This document shows positions 17,320 to 26,407 of a DNA stretch of 64,000 bases, piece by piece; the stretch's first letter is position 1; every line of letters begins with the position of its first letter. A program made the position numbers and the translations under genes. This stretch comes from UBA6912 sp963792895 (GTDB lineage Bacteria; Actinomycetota; Acidimicrobiia; Spongiisociales; UBA5794), in the NCBI GenBank assembly GCA_963792895.1, contig CAWBYA010000007.1:992001-1056000 (forward strand), read 5' to 3'. The notes beneath the pieces were generated by a model. That model was not told where the DNA came from. It was given only the letters and a program-made list of their open reading frames with translations, and made no database searches.

Positions 17320-17325
17320 ACAATA
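17320..17325 (-). promoter_or_regulatory. -10 box TATTGT of a leaderless promoter
   Basis: Read on the minus strand, TATTGT is followed by seven bases and GTG 17312 of the ArsR-SRPBCC gene. Confidence 0.5.
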
Positions 17326-17326
17326 G

Positions 17327-17342
17327 GTGAGTAATCACTCAC
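17327..17342. promoter_or_regulatory. Inverted repeat, candidate ArsR operator
   Basis: GTGAGTAATCACTCAC is a near-perfect palindrome (7-bp arms, two central mismatched bases) directly upstream of the -10 box of the ArsR-SRPBCC gene, a place where binding would block transcription. Confidence 0.5.
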
Positions 17343-17729
17343 ATGTCAAGAAGCGAGGGAGGGCCGACCACACCGATGACCGGTCTGGTCGCCGGCGGCG
17401 CGAGCATGGGACCCGTTGGGCGATTGCGGTACCGGAGCGCTGATGCGAGCATCCGGCGACTCTTGCGGAGGGAGGTCTGGTGAACGCTCTATGTCGATGG
17501 AGCCGTGGACACGGTGGAGAGCACGGTGCCGTCACCGATGTCGGAGCGGTTCCGGCCGGCTCGCAGGTGACCGTGACGCGGCCCTACGAGGGCGCGACGA
17601 GTTGAGGAAGACTCCGCCGGCTCGGAGTCCTTCATCAAGGAGCCCGAAAAGGCGTTCCATGAGCGCAGCCGGCGGCGTTGTCGCTCTGGCCGTGACGGTA
17701 CCGCATTGACGAGAAGGGATGCCGGAGCG
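17343..17729. other. Intergenic region between divergent ArsR and GH97 genes
   Basis: 387 bp. Apart from upstream promoter sequence I see no convincing gene, repeat or RNA. Short frames here lack any recognisable protein. Confidence 0.5.
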
Positions 17730-19608
17730 ATGACGGAGGAATGGACGGTCACCTCGCCGGACGGGCGAGTGGTCTTGACCCTGAGAGAGACCGCCGATCC
17801 AATCGGCGGTACCCGGTTCGAGTATGCCGTGGCCCGGGACGGGCAACCCGTGCTCGATCGATCCCGGCTCGGGATTCAGACGGAGACGGCGGACTTCTCT
17901 GCGGGTCTCCAACTCGAATCCGCGGGCGCCGAGGTGCGGGTTGAGGATGCGTACACGCTGGTGCACGGGAAGCAGCGTGTGGTCGAGTCTGTGGGTACCG
18001 AGCGGAGGTTCGTGCTGCGGTCGAGCACGGGTGAGGTGATGACGCTGATCCTGCGTGCGTACGACACGGGGGTGGCGTTCCGTTATCGCTTCTCTGAGGG
18101 GCGCAAAGACGTTGTGCGCGCCACCGACGAATTGACGGAGTTCAGCTTCGCTGCGGGAGGTCGGGCCTGGTTGTTGCCGCACCAACTCCCCGACGTCTCC
18201 GGTCCGGCGTACGAGAATGCCTATGTCAACGGTGTCGACATCGGCCACGGCTCCCCGATACCGGGATGGCTGTTCCCCGCGCTGTTCCAGACCGCCGACA
18301 CGTGGGTGTTGTTGACGGAGGCGGACCTCGACGCCACCTATTCGGCGGGCCATCTCCGCCCCAACCCGGTTGGGTTCACGTATCGCATGGCGTTCCCGCA
18401 GCCGTCGGAGGCGCTTGGGCTCGGCTCCCGGCTCCCCGAGAACCATGGACCGTGGCAGACCCCGTGGCGGGTCGCCATGGTCGGGGATCTCACGACGATC
18501 TTCGGAAGCACCTTGGTGCACGACCTCTCCCGGCCGTCCCAGGTCGAAGACACGACTTGGATTCGCCCCGGTCGAGTGTCGTGGAGTTGGTGGTCCAATC
18601 ACGAGAGCCCACGAGATGTTGCAGCTCTCGAGTCATTCGTGGATCTCGCCGCCGACATGGGCTGGGAGCACACGCTGATCGATGCAAACTGGAACCTCAT
18701 GCCGGTGGAGGATCTCGAGAAGGTCATCGCGCACCGTGCGAAGCCGGGGGGTCGGCGTGTTTCTCTGGTACAACTCGGGTGGGCCGAACAACCGGGTGAC
18801 CGAGGAGCCGCGCGACCGTATGTTCGACCGTTCGGTCCGGCAGGAAGAGATGGCATGGCTCGCCGAGGCAGGCGTCTCCGGCATCAAGGTCGACTTCTTC
18901 CACTCCGACAAGCAGGCCGGCATCAAGCTGTATCTCGACATCCTCGCCGACGCCGCGGAGGCCGGGTTGATGGTGAACTTCCATGGTTCGACCATCCCGC
19001 GGGGGTGGGAGCGAACGTGGCCGAACCTGATGTCGATGGAAGGGGTGCGGGGCGCCGAGCAATACGAATTCCGGCCGACGTACCCGGAAGAGGCGCCGTG
19101 GCACAACACCGTATTGGCCTTCACGCGCAACGTCGTCGGCCCCATGGATTACACGCCCGTGACATTCTCAGATGCGATGTACCCCCACGTCACGACGAAT
19201 GCGCACGAGCTGGCGCTTGCCGTCGTATTCGAGTCGTCGCTCCAGCACTTCGCCGACAGCGTCGAGTCCTACCGCGCGCAGCCGCCCGAGGTTGTTGACT
19301 ACCTGCGGACAGTGCCAACCGTTTGGGACGAGACGAGGCTCCTCGCCGGCGAGCCTGGGCGCTATGCCGTTGTGGCGAGGCGGAGTGGTGCACAGTGGTT
19401 CGTAGCCGGCATCAACGGTGTCGACGAGCCGCGGTCGATCAGTCTCTCGCCGAGCGACCTCGGTATCGACGGCAGAGTCCGCGTCATCTCGGATGGTGCC
19501 GATGCGCGTTCATTCGCCATCGTCGATGGAGAGCTCGGCCCGGATGCGACCCTCGACGTCACGATGGCGCCGTTCGGCGGATTCTCCGCGCTGGTCCCCG
19601 CAAGCTAG
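17730..19608 (+). CDS. Glycoside hydrolase family 97 (alpha-glucosidase/galactosidase type), one apparent frameshift
   Basis: About 625 residues if one base is skipped. The N-terminal beta-sandwich (WTVTSPDGRVVLTLRET) and the central barrel (RVSWSWWSNHESPRD, MGWEHTLIDANW, GVFLWYNSGG, GIKVDFFHSDKQ, LMVNFHGSTIPRGWERTWPN, MSMEGVRGAEQYEF) follow GH97 order, as does the C-terminal sheet. The frame changes inside a run of six G (18746-18751): the first frame gives AHRAKPGG and the next gives GVGVFLWYNSGG; five G would join them. No signal peptide is visible, unlike periplasmic Bacteroidetes enzymes. Start ATG 17730 is preferred over TTG 17706. Either a real lesion or a homopolymer sequencing error. 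Confidence 0.8.
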
Positions 19609-19817
19609 CGCCTACACATGCGCCCGGCTCGGGCGAGACCTTCGGTTGGTCCCGCCCGAACCGTTCCCCGGCTGCGAAGCCGGCTCTCGACCGGCTCGCC
19701 CATTCGTGCCCGGCATTCGTCCTCCGCGGACACTCGACGGAGATCTTCCCTGTCACGTAGTCGTCTGTCCGGACGTGTCCAGGTCCGGGCATATAGGTTT
19801 GAGTGAACGGGAGCACC
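19609..19817. other. Intergenic region upstream of the sigma factor gene
   Basis: Short inverted repeats near 19640-19700 could end GH97 transcription. A possible -10 (TATAGG) lies at about 19792-19797, before the sigma factor start. Nothing else is recognisable. Confidence 0.35.
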
Positions 19818-20372
19818 ATGGCGAGAGACGAGGATTGGTTCGACCGCCTCTACACGAGGCATCGAGCAGCCCTGCTCGCATATTGCGCACGCAGGGTAGG
19901 CCCCGTCGACGCCCACGACGCAGTATCGGAAGTGTTCTCCGTTGCGTGGCGACGGCGGGACGACATCCCGACCGCCAAACGCGAGTTGCCTTGGTTGTAC
20001 GGGGTTGCCCGCAATGTGGTGTCGCACCACTGGCGGAGCGACCGCAGGTCGCGCCGGCTCGTCGAGAAGGTGGGTGCGATGCACGCTCCTTCCGAGCCCG
20101 GCCCCGACGCTCTGGTGGTGGAGCGCTCCGAGCATGCAGCGGTGCGCGAAGCCGTTGCGGCGCTCAAGCGGACGGACCGCGAAGTGCTGTTGCTCTCGGC
20201 ATGGGAGGGCATGACCCACGGCGAGATCGCCTCAGTGGTCGGCTGCTCGCAGGCTGCGGTCGACAAGAGGCTGGCGAGGGCCAAGACCCGTCTCGCCAAG
20301 CAATACGAGAGGGTGAACGAATCTCATGCGCTCTCCCCGGCGCGGAAATCGGAAGGAGGTGGCGGGAGATGA
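19818..20372 (+). CDS. ECF-type RNA polymerase sigma-70 factor
   Basis: 184 residues. Region 2 is seen as FDRLYTRHRAALLAYCARR ... AHDAVSEVFSVAWRRRDDIP and LPWLYGVARNVVSHHWR; region 4 as ALKRTDREVLLLSAWEGMTHGEIASVVGCSQAAVDKRLARAK (given here as one feature, HTH GEIASVVGCSQAAV). Start ATG with GGGAG a few bases upstream; an in-frame GTG at 19803 is possible. The stop overlaps the next start as ATGA, so the membrane protein downstream is probably its regulator. Directs RNA polymerase to a small regulon, unknown here. Confidence 0.9.
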   Translation: MARDEDWFDRLYTRHRAALLAYCARRVGPVDAHDAVSEVFSVAWRRRDDIPTAKRELPWLYGVARNVVSHHWRSDRRSRRLVEKVGAMHAPSEPGPDALVVERSEHAAVREAVAALKRTDREVLLLSAWEGMTHGEIASVVGCSQAAVDKRLARAKTRLAKQYERVNESHALSPARKSEGGGGR

Positions 20373-21766
20373 CGTCTGAGCGTGTGTATGCCCTCTTGGT
20401 CGAGGCGAATCCGGTGCCCGATCCGGACGCCTATCTCGAGGCGGCGGACGCCGATCGATCCCCGCTCCACCTCGTCGAGTCGAGGAGAGCAAAGATGAAG
20501 ACAGAGGAAGACATTCGCCGCATCAGTGCCGAACCGTCGACGCGCCCGCCATGGCTGGCGGCAGTGGCGGCTGCGATCCTCATTCTGATCGCAGTCGGGG
20601 CGGTGGCGTGGTTTGCAGGCGGCGACGAAGCGCCGGTCGTGGACGAGCCGCCACCGGCGACGGTGGCCGAAACGAACGCAAGCACAGATGCCACCGCGGC
20701 AACGGAGGCGTTCCTTACAGCGTTGTCGATAGGCGACATCGACGAGGTGGAGCGGATCACAAACCCGGGCGGAGAGCTGTCGGTCGCCGAGCGGCGGCTG
20801 TGGGAGTTCCATGCCGCGCTGTCGGCTGCCGGCTACGGCGATCGGTTCGGGTCGTGCACTGCCACTCCGGCGACGGATGGTCGCACGGTTCCTGTCGCCT
20901 GCCCGGCCGTCACTGGTGACCCTGTGATGATCGCGTTTGGAATCACAGAGTTGGTGTGGCCATTCGAGTACTTCCCGGAGAGCGGGAGGCTGGCGTGGAG
21001 GCCCTTTGAGGGCGTGGACATCAGTGCCGTCAATCGGGCGACTGCCGACTATCTCGCGACGTTCCATGCAGACGAGTATTCGGCGGTCTGTGACCCTGCG
21101 GCCTACAACTTCCAGGGGGTCGTGATGGACCGGGGTCTCGCCATAACGGGAGAGTGCGGCGAGGTGCTCGTTCCGCTCCTGGAGGACATCGCCACCTGGA
21201 TCGAGGCCGGTCAACCCGTGCCGGAGGATGCGCTGGGTTCGGTTGAGGCGTTCTTCGCAGCGTTGACCGCCGGCGACATCGACGAGGTGGAGCAACTCGC
21301 GGCACCACAAGGCGAGATGTCGGAGTCCGACCGGCGGATGTGGGGCTTCAATGCCGCCATGTACGCCGCCGGCTACGGGATGCAGCCGGGCGAGTGCTCG
21401 GCAATCAGGGATGCCGCCGACGGCCGGATTGCGGTGCGCTGCCCGGTTGAGGTGGTGGATCCCGTGTTCAATGCCGTCGGGATAACCGAGCTCGTGATGC
21501 CATTCGACTACTTCCCGGCTACGGGACAGCTGGCGTGGCGGCCGTTCGAGGGCGGGGATTTCTCGCTCGCCAACGCAGCGATGGCCGAGTATCTGCGGGC
21601 GTTCCGTACCGCGGAATACGACGCCGCGTGTGACCCTGCGGCGTACGGCTTCGTGGGGATCGTGTTCGACCGCGGACTGGCGTTGTCGCCGGAGTGCGGC
21701 GAGTTGGTGGCCCCCTTGCTCGACGAGATTGCGACCTGGGTCGAGGCGGGCCGGCCCACGGGCTGA
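20369..21766 (+). CDS. Membrane protein with two tandem extracytoplasmic repeats; probable anti-sigma partner
   Basis: 465 residues. A cytoplasmic N-terminus of about 60 residues, one transmembrane helix (WLAAVAAAILILIAVGAVAWF), then two copies of a domain of about 165 residues. Each copy has AFFxALxxGDIDEVE, a WxFxAAxxAAGYG segment, PxxxAxGITELVxPFxYFP, GxLAWRPFEG and CDPAAYxFxGxVxDRGLA with ECGExxxPLL; the conserved Cys suggest a disulfide in each copy. Translationally coupled to the ECF sigma gene, the N-terminal segment is the expected place for sigma binding, but no zinc HxxxCxxC anti-sigma motif is seen. Anti-sigma role is inferred from context alone. Confidence 0.75.
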   Translation: MTSERVYALLVEANPVPDPDAYLEAADADRSPLHLVESRRAKMKTEEDIRRISAEPSTRPPWLAAVAAAILILIAVGAVAWFAGGDEAPVVDEPPPATVAETNASTDATAATEAFLTALSIGDIDEVERITNPGGELSVAERRLWEFHAALSAAGYGDRFGSCTATPATDGRTVPVACPAVTGDPVMIAFGITELVWPFEYFPESGRLAWRPFEGVDISAVNRATADYLATFHADEYSAVCDPAAYNFQGVVMDRGLAITGECGEVLVPLLEDIATWIEAGQPVPEDALGSVEAFFAALTAGDIDEVEQLAAPQGEMSESDRRMWGFNAAMYAAGYGMQPGECSAIRDAADGRIAVRCPVEVVDPVFNAVGITELVMPFDYFPATGQLAWRPFEGGDFSLANAAMAEYLRAFRTAEYDAACDPAAYGFVGIVFDRGLALSPECGELVAPLLDEIATWVEAGRPTG

Positions 21767-21886
21767 CGGGCTGAATCGACGAGTGCCCGGCTGGGTAATG
21801 AGGCGAGGCTCCAGCCGGGCGGTGTAGGTGACAGATGCGGCGCACGCGGCAGCGCTCCGGCCGTGTGGTACCATCTTGGCTAGCGA

Positions 21887-21966
<80 letters not shown>

Positions 21967-21967
21967 G

Positions 21968-21990
21968 AACCCCCTGCACCGCAAGGGGTT
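21968..21990 (+). terminator. Hairpin after tRNA (island-derived copy)
   Basis: AACCCC/GGGGTT plus TGC/GCA stem with one mismatch and loop ACC, followed by a short T run. The counterpart at the right border is a perfect stem. Confidence 0.55.
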
Positions 21991-22032
21991 TCGGCGTATC
22001 TGGAGTCAGGCTCGGAGGCGGATCAGGCCCGA

Positions 22033-22055
22033 CTTCTAACGGATCTTCTAACGGA
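22033..22055 (+). repeat. Tandem 12-bp motif near left border, candidate integrase arm sites
   Basis: Two adjacent copies of (T)CTTCTAACGGA at 22033-22043 and 22044-22055. Two copies in the same orientation recur at 32546-32570 just inside the right border. Confidence 0.6.
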
Positions 22056-22292
22056 CCGATGGCAGGGTCACTCATCGTGAACCACATGCTGCGCGAGGAA
22101 GAGGCTCCGACCCCAGACGTGTGCCCCATCGTCGACGGCTACTGGGGAGGTCGTTGTGCACTTCGAGGACGGATGGTGCGCGTCTGAGCGTCGCATCGGC
22201 TCGTCCGCGCATCGATGACGTCCCGCGGGCGCACGAGACGCACAGCTCCGCTCCGAGAGGCTGCGGTACGCGGCGGTCTGAATCCCACGGAG

Positions 22293-23165
22293 TCATCGGT
22301 ACTGGCCCAGTACCCTCTCCCAATAGCCCCAGCCCTCGTTCCAGTCTGGGGGCCAGCCGGGTATGGGGAGCCGATCTCCAACCAGGTTTGCGATCCGCCA
22401 GGCTCGATCGATCTCGCGGACCAGGAAGGAGACCCCGGAGACCGGGGTCGGTTCAAAGGCGATCGCCCCGTCAGGGTGGTGTGATAGGTCGACGAGCAGC
22501 ACGATCTCGCCGGCGTCCACCTTTCTGGATGCACTCGCAGCACCGAAGGTTCTCAAATCCTGCTGCGACCACGCCTCCCGGAACTGGTCCAGCTCCGTCT
22601 GCGCAAAGCTGGGCCAGAGTTCGTGCGTCGAGTGCTCCTCTGCCAGCGCCTGGGCTGCGAGGTCGCGGTCGAACCGCGCGACTGAAGGGTGACTCCGGTT
22701 GTTCCAGATCCAGGCCTGCGCGCGACACAGCCTCCAGTTGCTGTCAGCTTCTCGCCAGGCAAGTTCGTAGTCGCCGCCGTCGAGTATTGCGTGCACGAAT
22801 CTATTGACCGCCGCAACCGGCCCTGCAAAGTGGGCGGCCAGCTCGCCGGCGTTCTGACCCGTCCTCGCTGCCTGCTCCTCCAAGGCCGAGACCCAGATCA
22901 CGCTTGTGCGCCGCACGACTCTCCTTTCGGCGATGAACAAGAGAGCGAAGAGCATCGCGCCTACACCGACCCTGAGACAGGCGCTCGGGAGGATGTTGTC
23001 GATGCTCCAGACCAGATTCATCAGAAGTCCCAGGACGATGAGCGACGCGCCGGCACCGCCGACGAGCCACAGCCAGATGACGTTGATCTCCTCGTCCAGT
23101 CGAAAGCCGCCGTAGACCGGGGCAACGCTCGACAGCCCGGGCTGCGCCTTCTTTCGCAATCTCAT
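22293..23165 (-). CDS. Hypothetical protein with two N-terminal membrane helices (island)
   Basis: 290 residues. Two hydrophobic helices (VIWLWLVGGAGASLIVLGLLM and LRVGVGAMLFALLFI) are followed by a soluble domain of about 200 residues rich in Trp, with VNRFVHAILDGGDYELAWREAD, WPSFAQTELDQFREAW and SGVSFLVREIDRAWRIANLVGD; the last resembles domains that follow a DUF4440/NTF2-like fold but I cannot prove it. Start ATG has GGAGG nine bases upstream. It follows the integrase by 17 bp on the same strand and is probably cotranscribed. Function unknown. Confidence 0.75.
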   Translation of the reverse strand: MRLRKKAQPGLSSVAPVYGGFRLDEEINVIWLWLVGGAGASLIVLGLLMNLVWSIDNILPSACLRVGVGAMLFALLFIAERRVVRRTSVIWVSALEEQAARTGQNAGELAAHFAGPVAAVNRFVHAILDGGDYELAWREADSNWRLCRAQAWIWNNRSHPSVARFDRDLAAQALAEEHSTHELWPSFAQTELDQFREAWSQQDLRTFGAASASRKVDAGEIVLLVDLSHHPDGAIAFEPTPVSGVSFLVREIDRAWRIANLVGDRLPIPGWPPDWNEGWGYWERVLGQYR

Positions 23166-23182
23166 GGCTCGGAGCCTCCAAC

Positions 23183-24301
23183 TCAGCCGGGCTCGAACAC
23201 AAGCTTCCCGAACATCGCCGCAGCGTCAGCCTGCATCCCGGGGAGAACGTGTTGGTAGACCTGCATGGTGAAGGCGACGCTCGAGTGGCCGAGGCGTTCG
23301 CTGACAACCTTGGGCGGGACACCTTCCTTGAGGAGAAGCGTGGCGTGCGTGTGCCGCAAGTCGTGCAGCCTGATACGGGGAAGGTCCATCTTGGCGATGA
23401 GGCGCTCGAAGGCCTGCGAGAAGTAGTCGGGGTGGAGCGGGTCGCCGTTGTGCTTGGCGAAGACGAAGCCTGATTCGTCGGTCCTTGCGCCGGTCTCCAT
23501 GTCGTGTTCGAGCTGGTGTCGTCGCCACGATCGCAACACGGCGATCGTTCTCTGGTCGAGGTCGATGGTCCGCAGGCTGTGGGCGCTCTTCACGTCGGAG
23601 ACGGTGACGTGGTAGTTGGGGGCTGTGACGTTCTGGGTGACCGCCAGGCGGCCGTTGTCGAAGTCGATCACTCGCCAGGTGAGCCCGAGCACTTCGCCGC
23701 GTCGCATTCCCGTGTTGGCCTTGACGTAGAACGCGTCGTACAGGTGGTGGCCCTCGATCAGCTCGAGGAAGCGCCGGAGCTCGTCCGCCGTCCAGACTCT
23801 CATCTTGGGTCGGGCTCGGGTCGTGAGCTTGGGCGGGTCGGCGAGCCCGGCGACGTTGCGGGTCACGGAACCCTTGCGGGTGGCGTCGGCGAGCGCTTTG
23901 TGGATCACCGCGTGAACCAGTCGGACCGTCTTGGCGCTCAGCGGCCCACCGCCCTTGTTGTGCCGTCCATCGGCGAGCAGCGTGGCATAGAGCCCGTCGA
24001 GGTCCTCACGTATGAGGCGCTGCAGCGGGATCGAGCCGATGTAGGGCAGGACGTGAAGTCGGATGTTCGCCTGATAGGACGAGAAGGTCGACGGTGCCAG
24101 CGGTTGCCGCTGGGTGGGCAGCCAGCGTTCCAGGTACTCGCCGAGGGTGATCCGCTCGGGCGGCCGGTAGTCCCCGTCGTGGTGACGCTTGACCAGATCG
24201 GTCAGGACCCGTTCGGCTTCCTTGCGGGTCGAGCCGGCGGCATGCCAGCGGTGCCTCTCCTTGCCGGTGGTCGTCTCGGTATCGACGAGGAGATGGCGGC
24301 G
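23183..24301 (-). CDS. Tyrosine recombinase (phage-type integrase), 5'-truncated
   Basis: C-terminal catalytic domain is complete: Arg in NTGMRRGEVLGLTW, His-x-x-Arg in LHDLRHTHATLLLKEG, LGHSS, and Tyr in QVYQHVLPG. The SAM-like core-binding domain (TLGEYLERWLPTQRQPLAPSTFSSYQANIRLHV) is also present. Homology stops upstream at HLLVDTETTTGKERHRWH; the usual first residues of the arm-binding domain and a start codon are missing, and the frame continues as antisense of the relaxase remnant. The gene thus looks cut at about 24300. It sits beside the tRNA site, as expected for the enzyme that inserted the island. Confidence 0.85.
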   Translation of the reverse strand, partial: RRHLLVDTETTTGKERHRWHAAGSTRKEAERVLTDLVKRHHDGDYRPPERITLGEYLERWLPTQRQPLAPSTFSSYQANIRLHVLPYIGSIPLQRLIREDLDGLYATLLADGRHNKGGGPLSAKTVRLVHAVIHKALADATRKGSVTRNVAGLADPPKLTTRARPKMRVWTADELRRFLELIEGHHLYDAFYVKANTGMRRGEVLGLTWRVIDFDNGRLAVTQNVTAPNYHVTVSDVKSAHSLRTIDLDQRTIAVLRSWRRHQLEHDMETGARTDESGFVFAKHNGDPLHPDYFSQAFERLIAKMDLPRIRLHDLRHTHATLLLKEGVPPKVVSERLGHSSVAFTMQVYQHVLPGMQADAAAMFGKLVFEPG

Positions 24302-24354
24302 TCGATCGTGGATGAGGCGGTGGCAGGCGCTGGCGCAGCGGCAGTCGACGTGGC

Positions 24355-26083
24355 GTCCCGCCGAACTGGTCCGCGAGCTCGCCACCCACGTCCCCACCAA
24401 CGTCACCGTCGACCCGGACCAGCTGGTCGGGTTTCTGCAGCGGCTCGCCGACCACACCGCCATGACACGCTGTGTCGACCTGTCCCCGCCGGTTCCCGCC
24501 GGGGTGGCGGTGCGGCGGGATGGGCGACCGATCACCGAACCGGCCACCACCCGGCTGCTCACCACCCAAACCATCCTCGACCAAGAAGACGGGCCTGCTG
24601 GAGTGGGCCGAGCAGCGACGGCGTCTCAGCAACAGCCTGCCGCCACGACCCGTCGCCGTCCCTGAGGGGTTGAGTGGGGGGCAGGTGGAGGTGTGTGCGG
24701 CGGTGGCCGGGTCGGGACCGTTGGAGTTGATCGTGGGTCCCGCCGGCACCGGGAAGACCACCGCCCTCACCCCCGCCGTCACCGCACTGAAACGTCAAGG
24801 CCGGGCTGTGTTCGGGGTGGCGCCCACGGCAGCCGCAGCGGAGGTCCTCGCTTCGGAAACCGGGATGGAGGCGGACACGGTGGACAAGTTCCTCTACGAA
24901 CACACCCGCCCCGACCGGCCCCCGGCTGCGCAGCTCGGGTTGGGGGTGGGGGCGACGGTGATCGTCGACGAGGCCGGCACCCTCTCCACCCCGAACCTCG
25001 CCGAGTTGGCGCGGCTCGCCGACCACCACCACTGGCGCATCGTCCTGGTGGGGGACCCGCGGCAGTTCTCCGCCGTGGGGCGGGGTGGCATGTTCAGCCA
25101 CCTCACCACCACCTACGGCGCCATCGAACTCGACCAAGTCCACCGCTTCACCCACCAGTGGGAGGGGGAGGCGTCGCTGCGGCTCCGCACCGGCGACCCG
25201 TCGGTGCTGGTCGAGTACGACCGCAGGGGACGTCTCCACGACGGCACCGCCCACGACATGGAGCGTGAGCTCGTGGAGGCGTGGCGGCAAGCCAGGGTCC
25301 GGGGCGAGTCGGTGGCGGTGATGGCCAACCGCACCGCCACCGTCACCCACCTCAACCGCCTCGCCCAATCCACACGCATCACGGACGGTGAACTCGACCC
25401 GCACGGCCCGAGCCTCACCGTCGGCGACTACGAGTTGTTGGTGGGGGATGAGGTGGTGACCCGCCACAACCAACGCCGGCTACGCACCGACCGGGGGGTG
25501 ATGGTCAAGAACCGCGACCACTTCACCATCACCACCATCCACGACGACCGCAGCCTTACCGTCACGGGCCGGAGCGGCACGGTGCGTCTCCCCGCCGGGT
25601 ACGTGGCTCAACATGTGGAGTTGGGGTATGCCCAGACCAGTCACGCCACCCAAGGCCGCACCGTCGACACCGCCCTCCTCTACCTCGATGCTCCCACCGA
25701 CACCCGCGGCGTCTACACCCCCATGACCCGAGGCCGACACGCCAATCACGCCTACGTCGTCACCGACGCCACCACGACCGCCGTCGACGTGCTCACCCAG
25801 AGCCTGGCACGGGACTGGATCGACCACCCCGCCCTGGCTCGCAGACAGCAGCTAGCGGTCGAGCCGGCGGCGGTGCCGGTGTGGTCGTCGCTGCAGACGG
25901 CCCGGCTCGACAGGACCCAGCAGCCGTCGCCGTACCGCACGGGACAGCAACCCGGTCCGGCCGAGCCTGGACCGGCTGAACGAGCCGGAGCACGAGCAGC
26001 GAGTCTGGCGGCGGCTCACCGAGATCCAACACCGAGCCGCAGAGCAGACTGCGGGCCGAGAAACCCTCGGCCTGGAACGCTGA
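24355..26083 (+). pseudogene. MobF/TraA-type relaxase, helicase half only, with at least two frameshifts
   Basis: Starts abruptly at WRPAELVRELATHVPT in one frame; after a GGG run at 24591-24593 continues in another as GLLEWAEQRRRLSN. Helicase motifs are intact: Walker A VGPAGTGKTTAL, Walker B TVIVDEAGT, motif III LVGDPRQFSAVGRGGMF, motif V ELGYAQTSHATQGRTVD, motif VI YTPMTRGRHANHAYVV. Near 25960 the frame shifts again to LNEPEHEQRVWRRLTEIQHR and ends at TGA 26081-26083. The N-terminal relaxase domain with its Tyr and HUH motif is missing. A decayed conjugative-element gene. Confidence 0.85.
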
Positions 26084-26407
26084 CCCAGCGCTCTGTCCGA
26101 TTCCACATATTGGTGTGGTAGTGCAGATTGCCGGTTCCCGCGCTGTCAAGGGCGCTCGATAACGTGCGCGGTGGTGGGTGTTATGGGCGCCCAGGTCGAT
26201 AGCCGCGTCGCCAACCCCCCAAGGCTTCCAGATAGCCTGTGACGGTTGGCAGCCATCACCGGCGGCACCAGTCGACAAGCGGGGCAGCTAGCCAGTCAGG
26301 GGGACTTCCACCGACTCAAAGGGCTGACGTCTGCCGACCCGAGGCGGGCGGTCGCTATCTTGCCTGGGTAGCTGCTGCTGCCAAGACCAAGTTGAGGTGA
26401 CCGCGGG
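26084..26407. other. Intergenic region after the relaxase remnant
   Basis: 324 bp with no recognisable gene. A TATCTT near 26355 might be a -10 element for the gene that follows. Confidence 0.35.

Noticed and set aside
22121..22807. Plus-strand frame of 228 codons in the island
   Set aside because: Antisense to the two-helix membrane protein; no start signal or motif.
23504..24673. Plus-strand frame of 389 codons opposite the integrase
   Set aside because: Antisense shadow; integrase motifs on the minus strand are complete.
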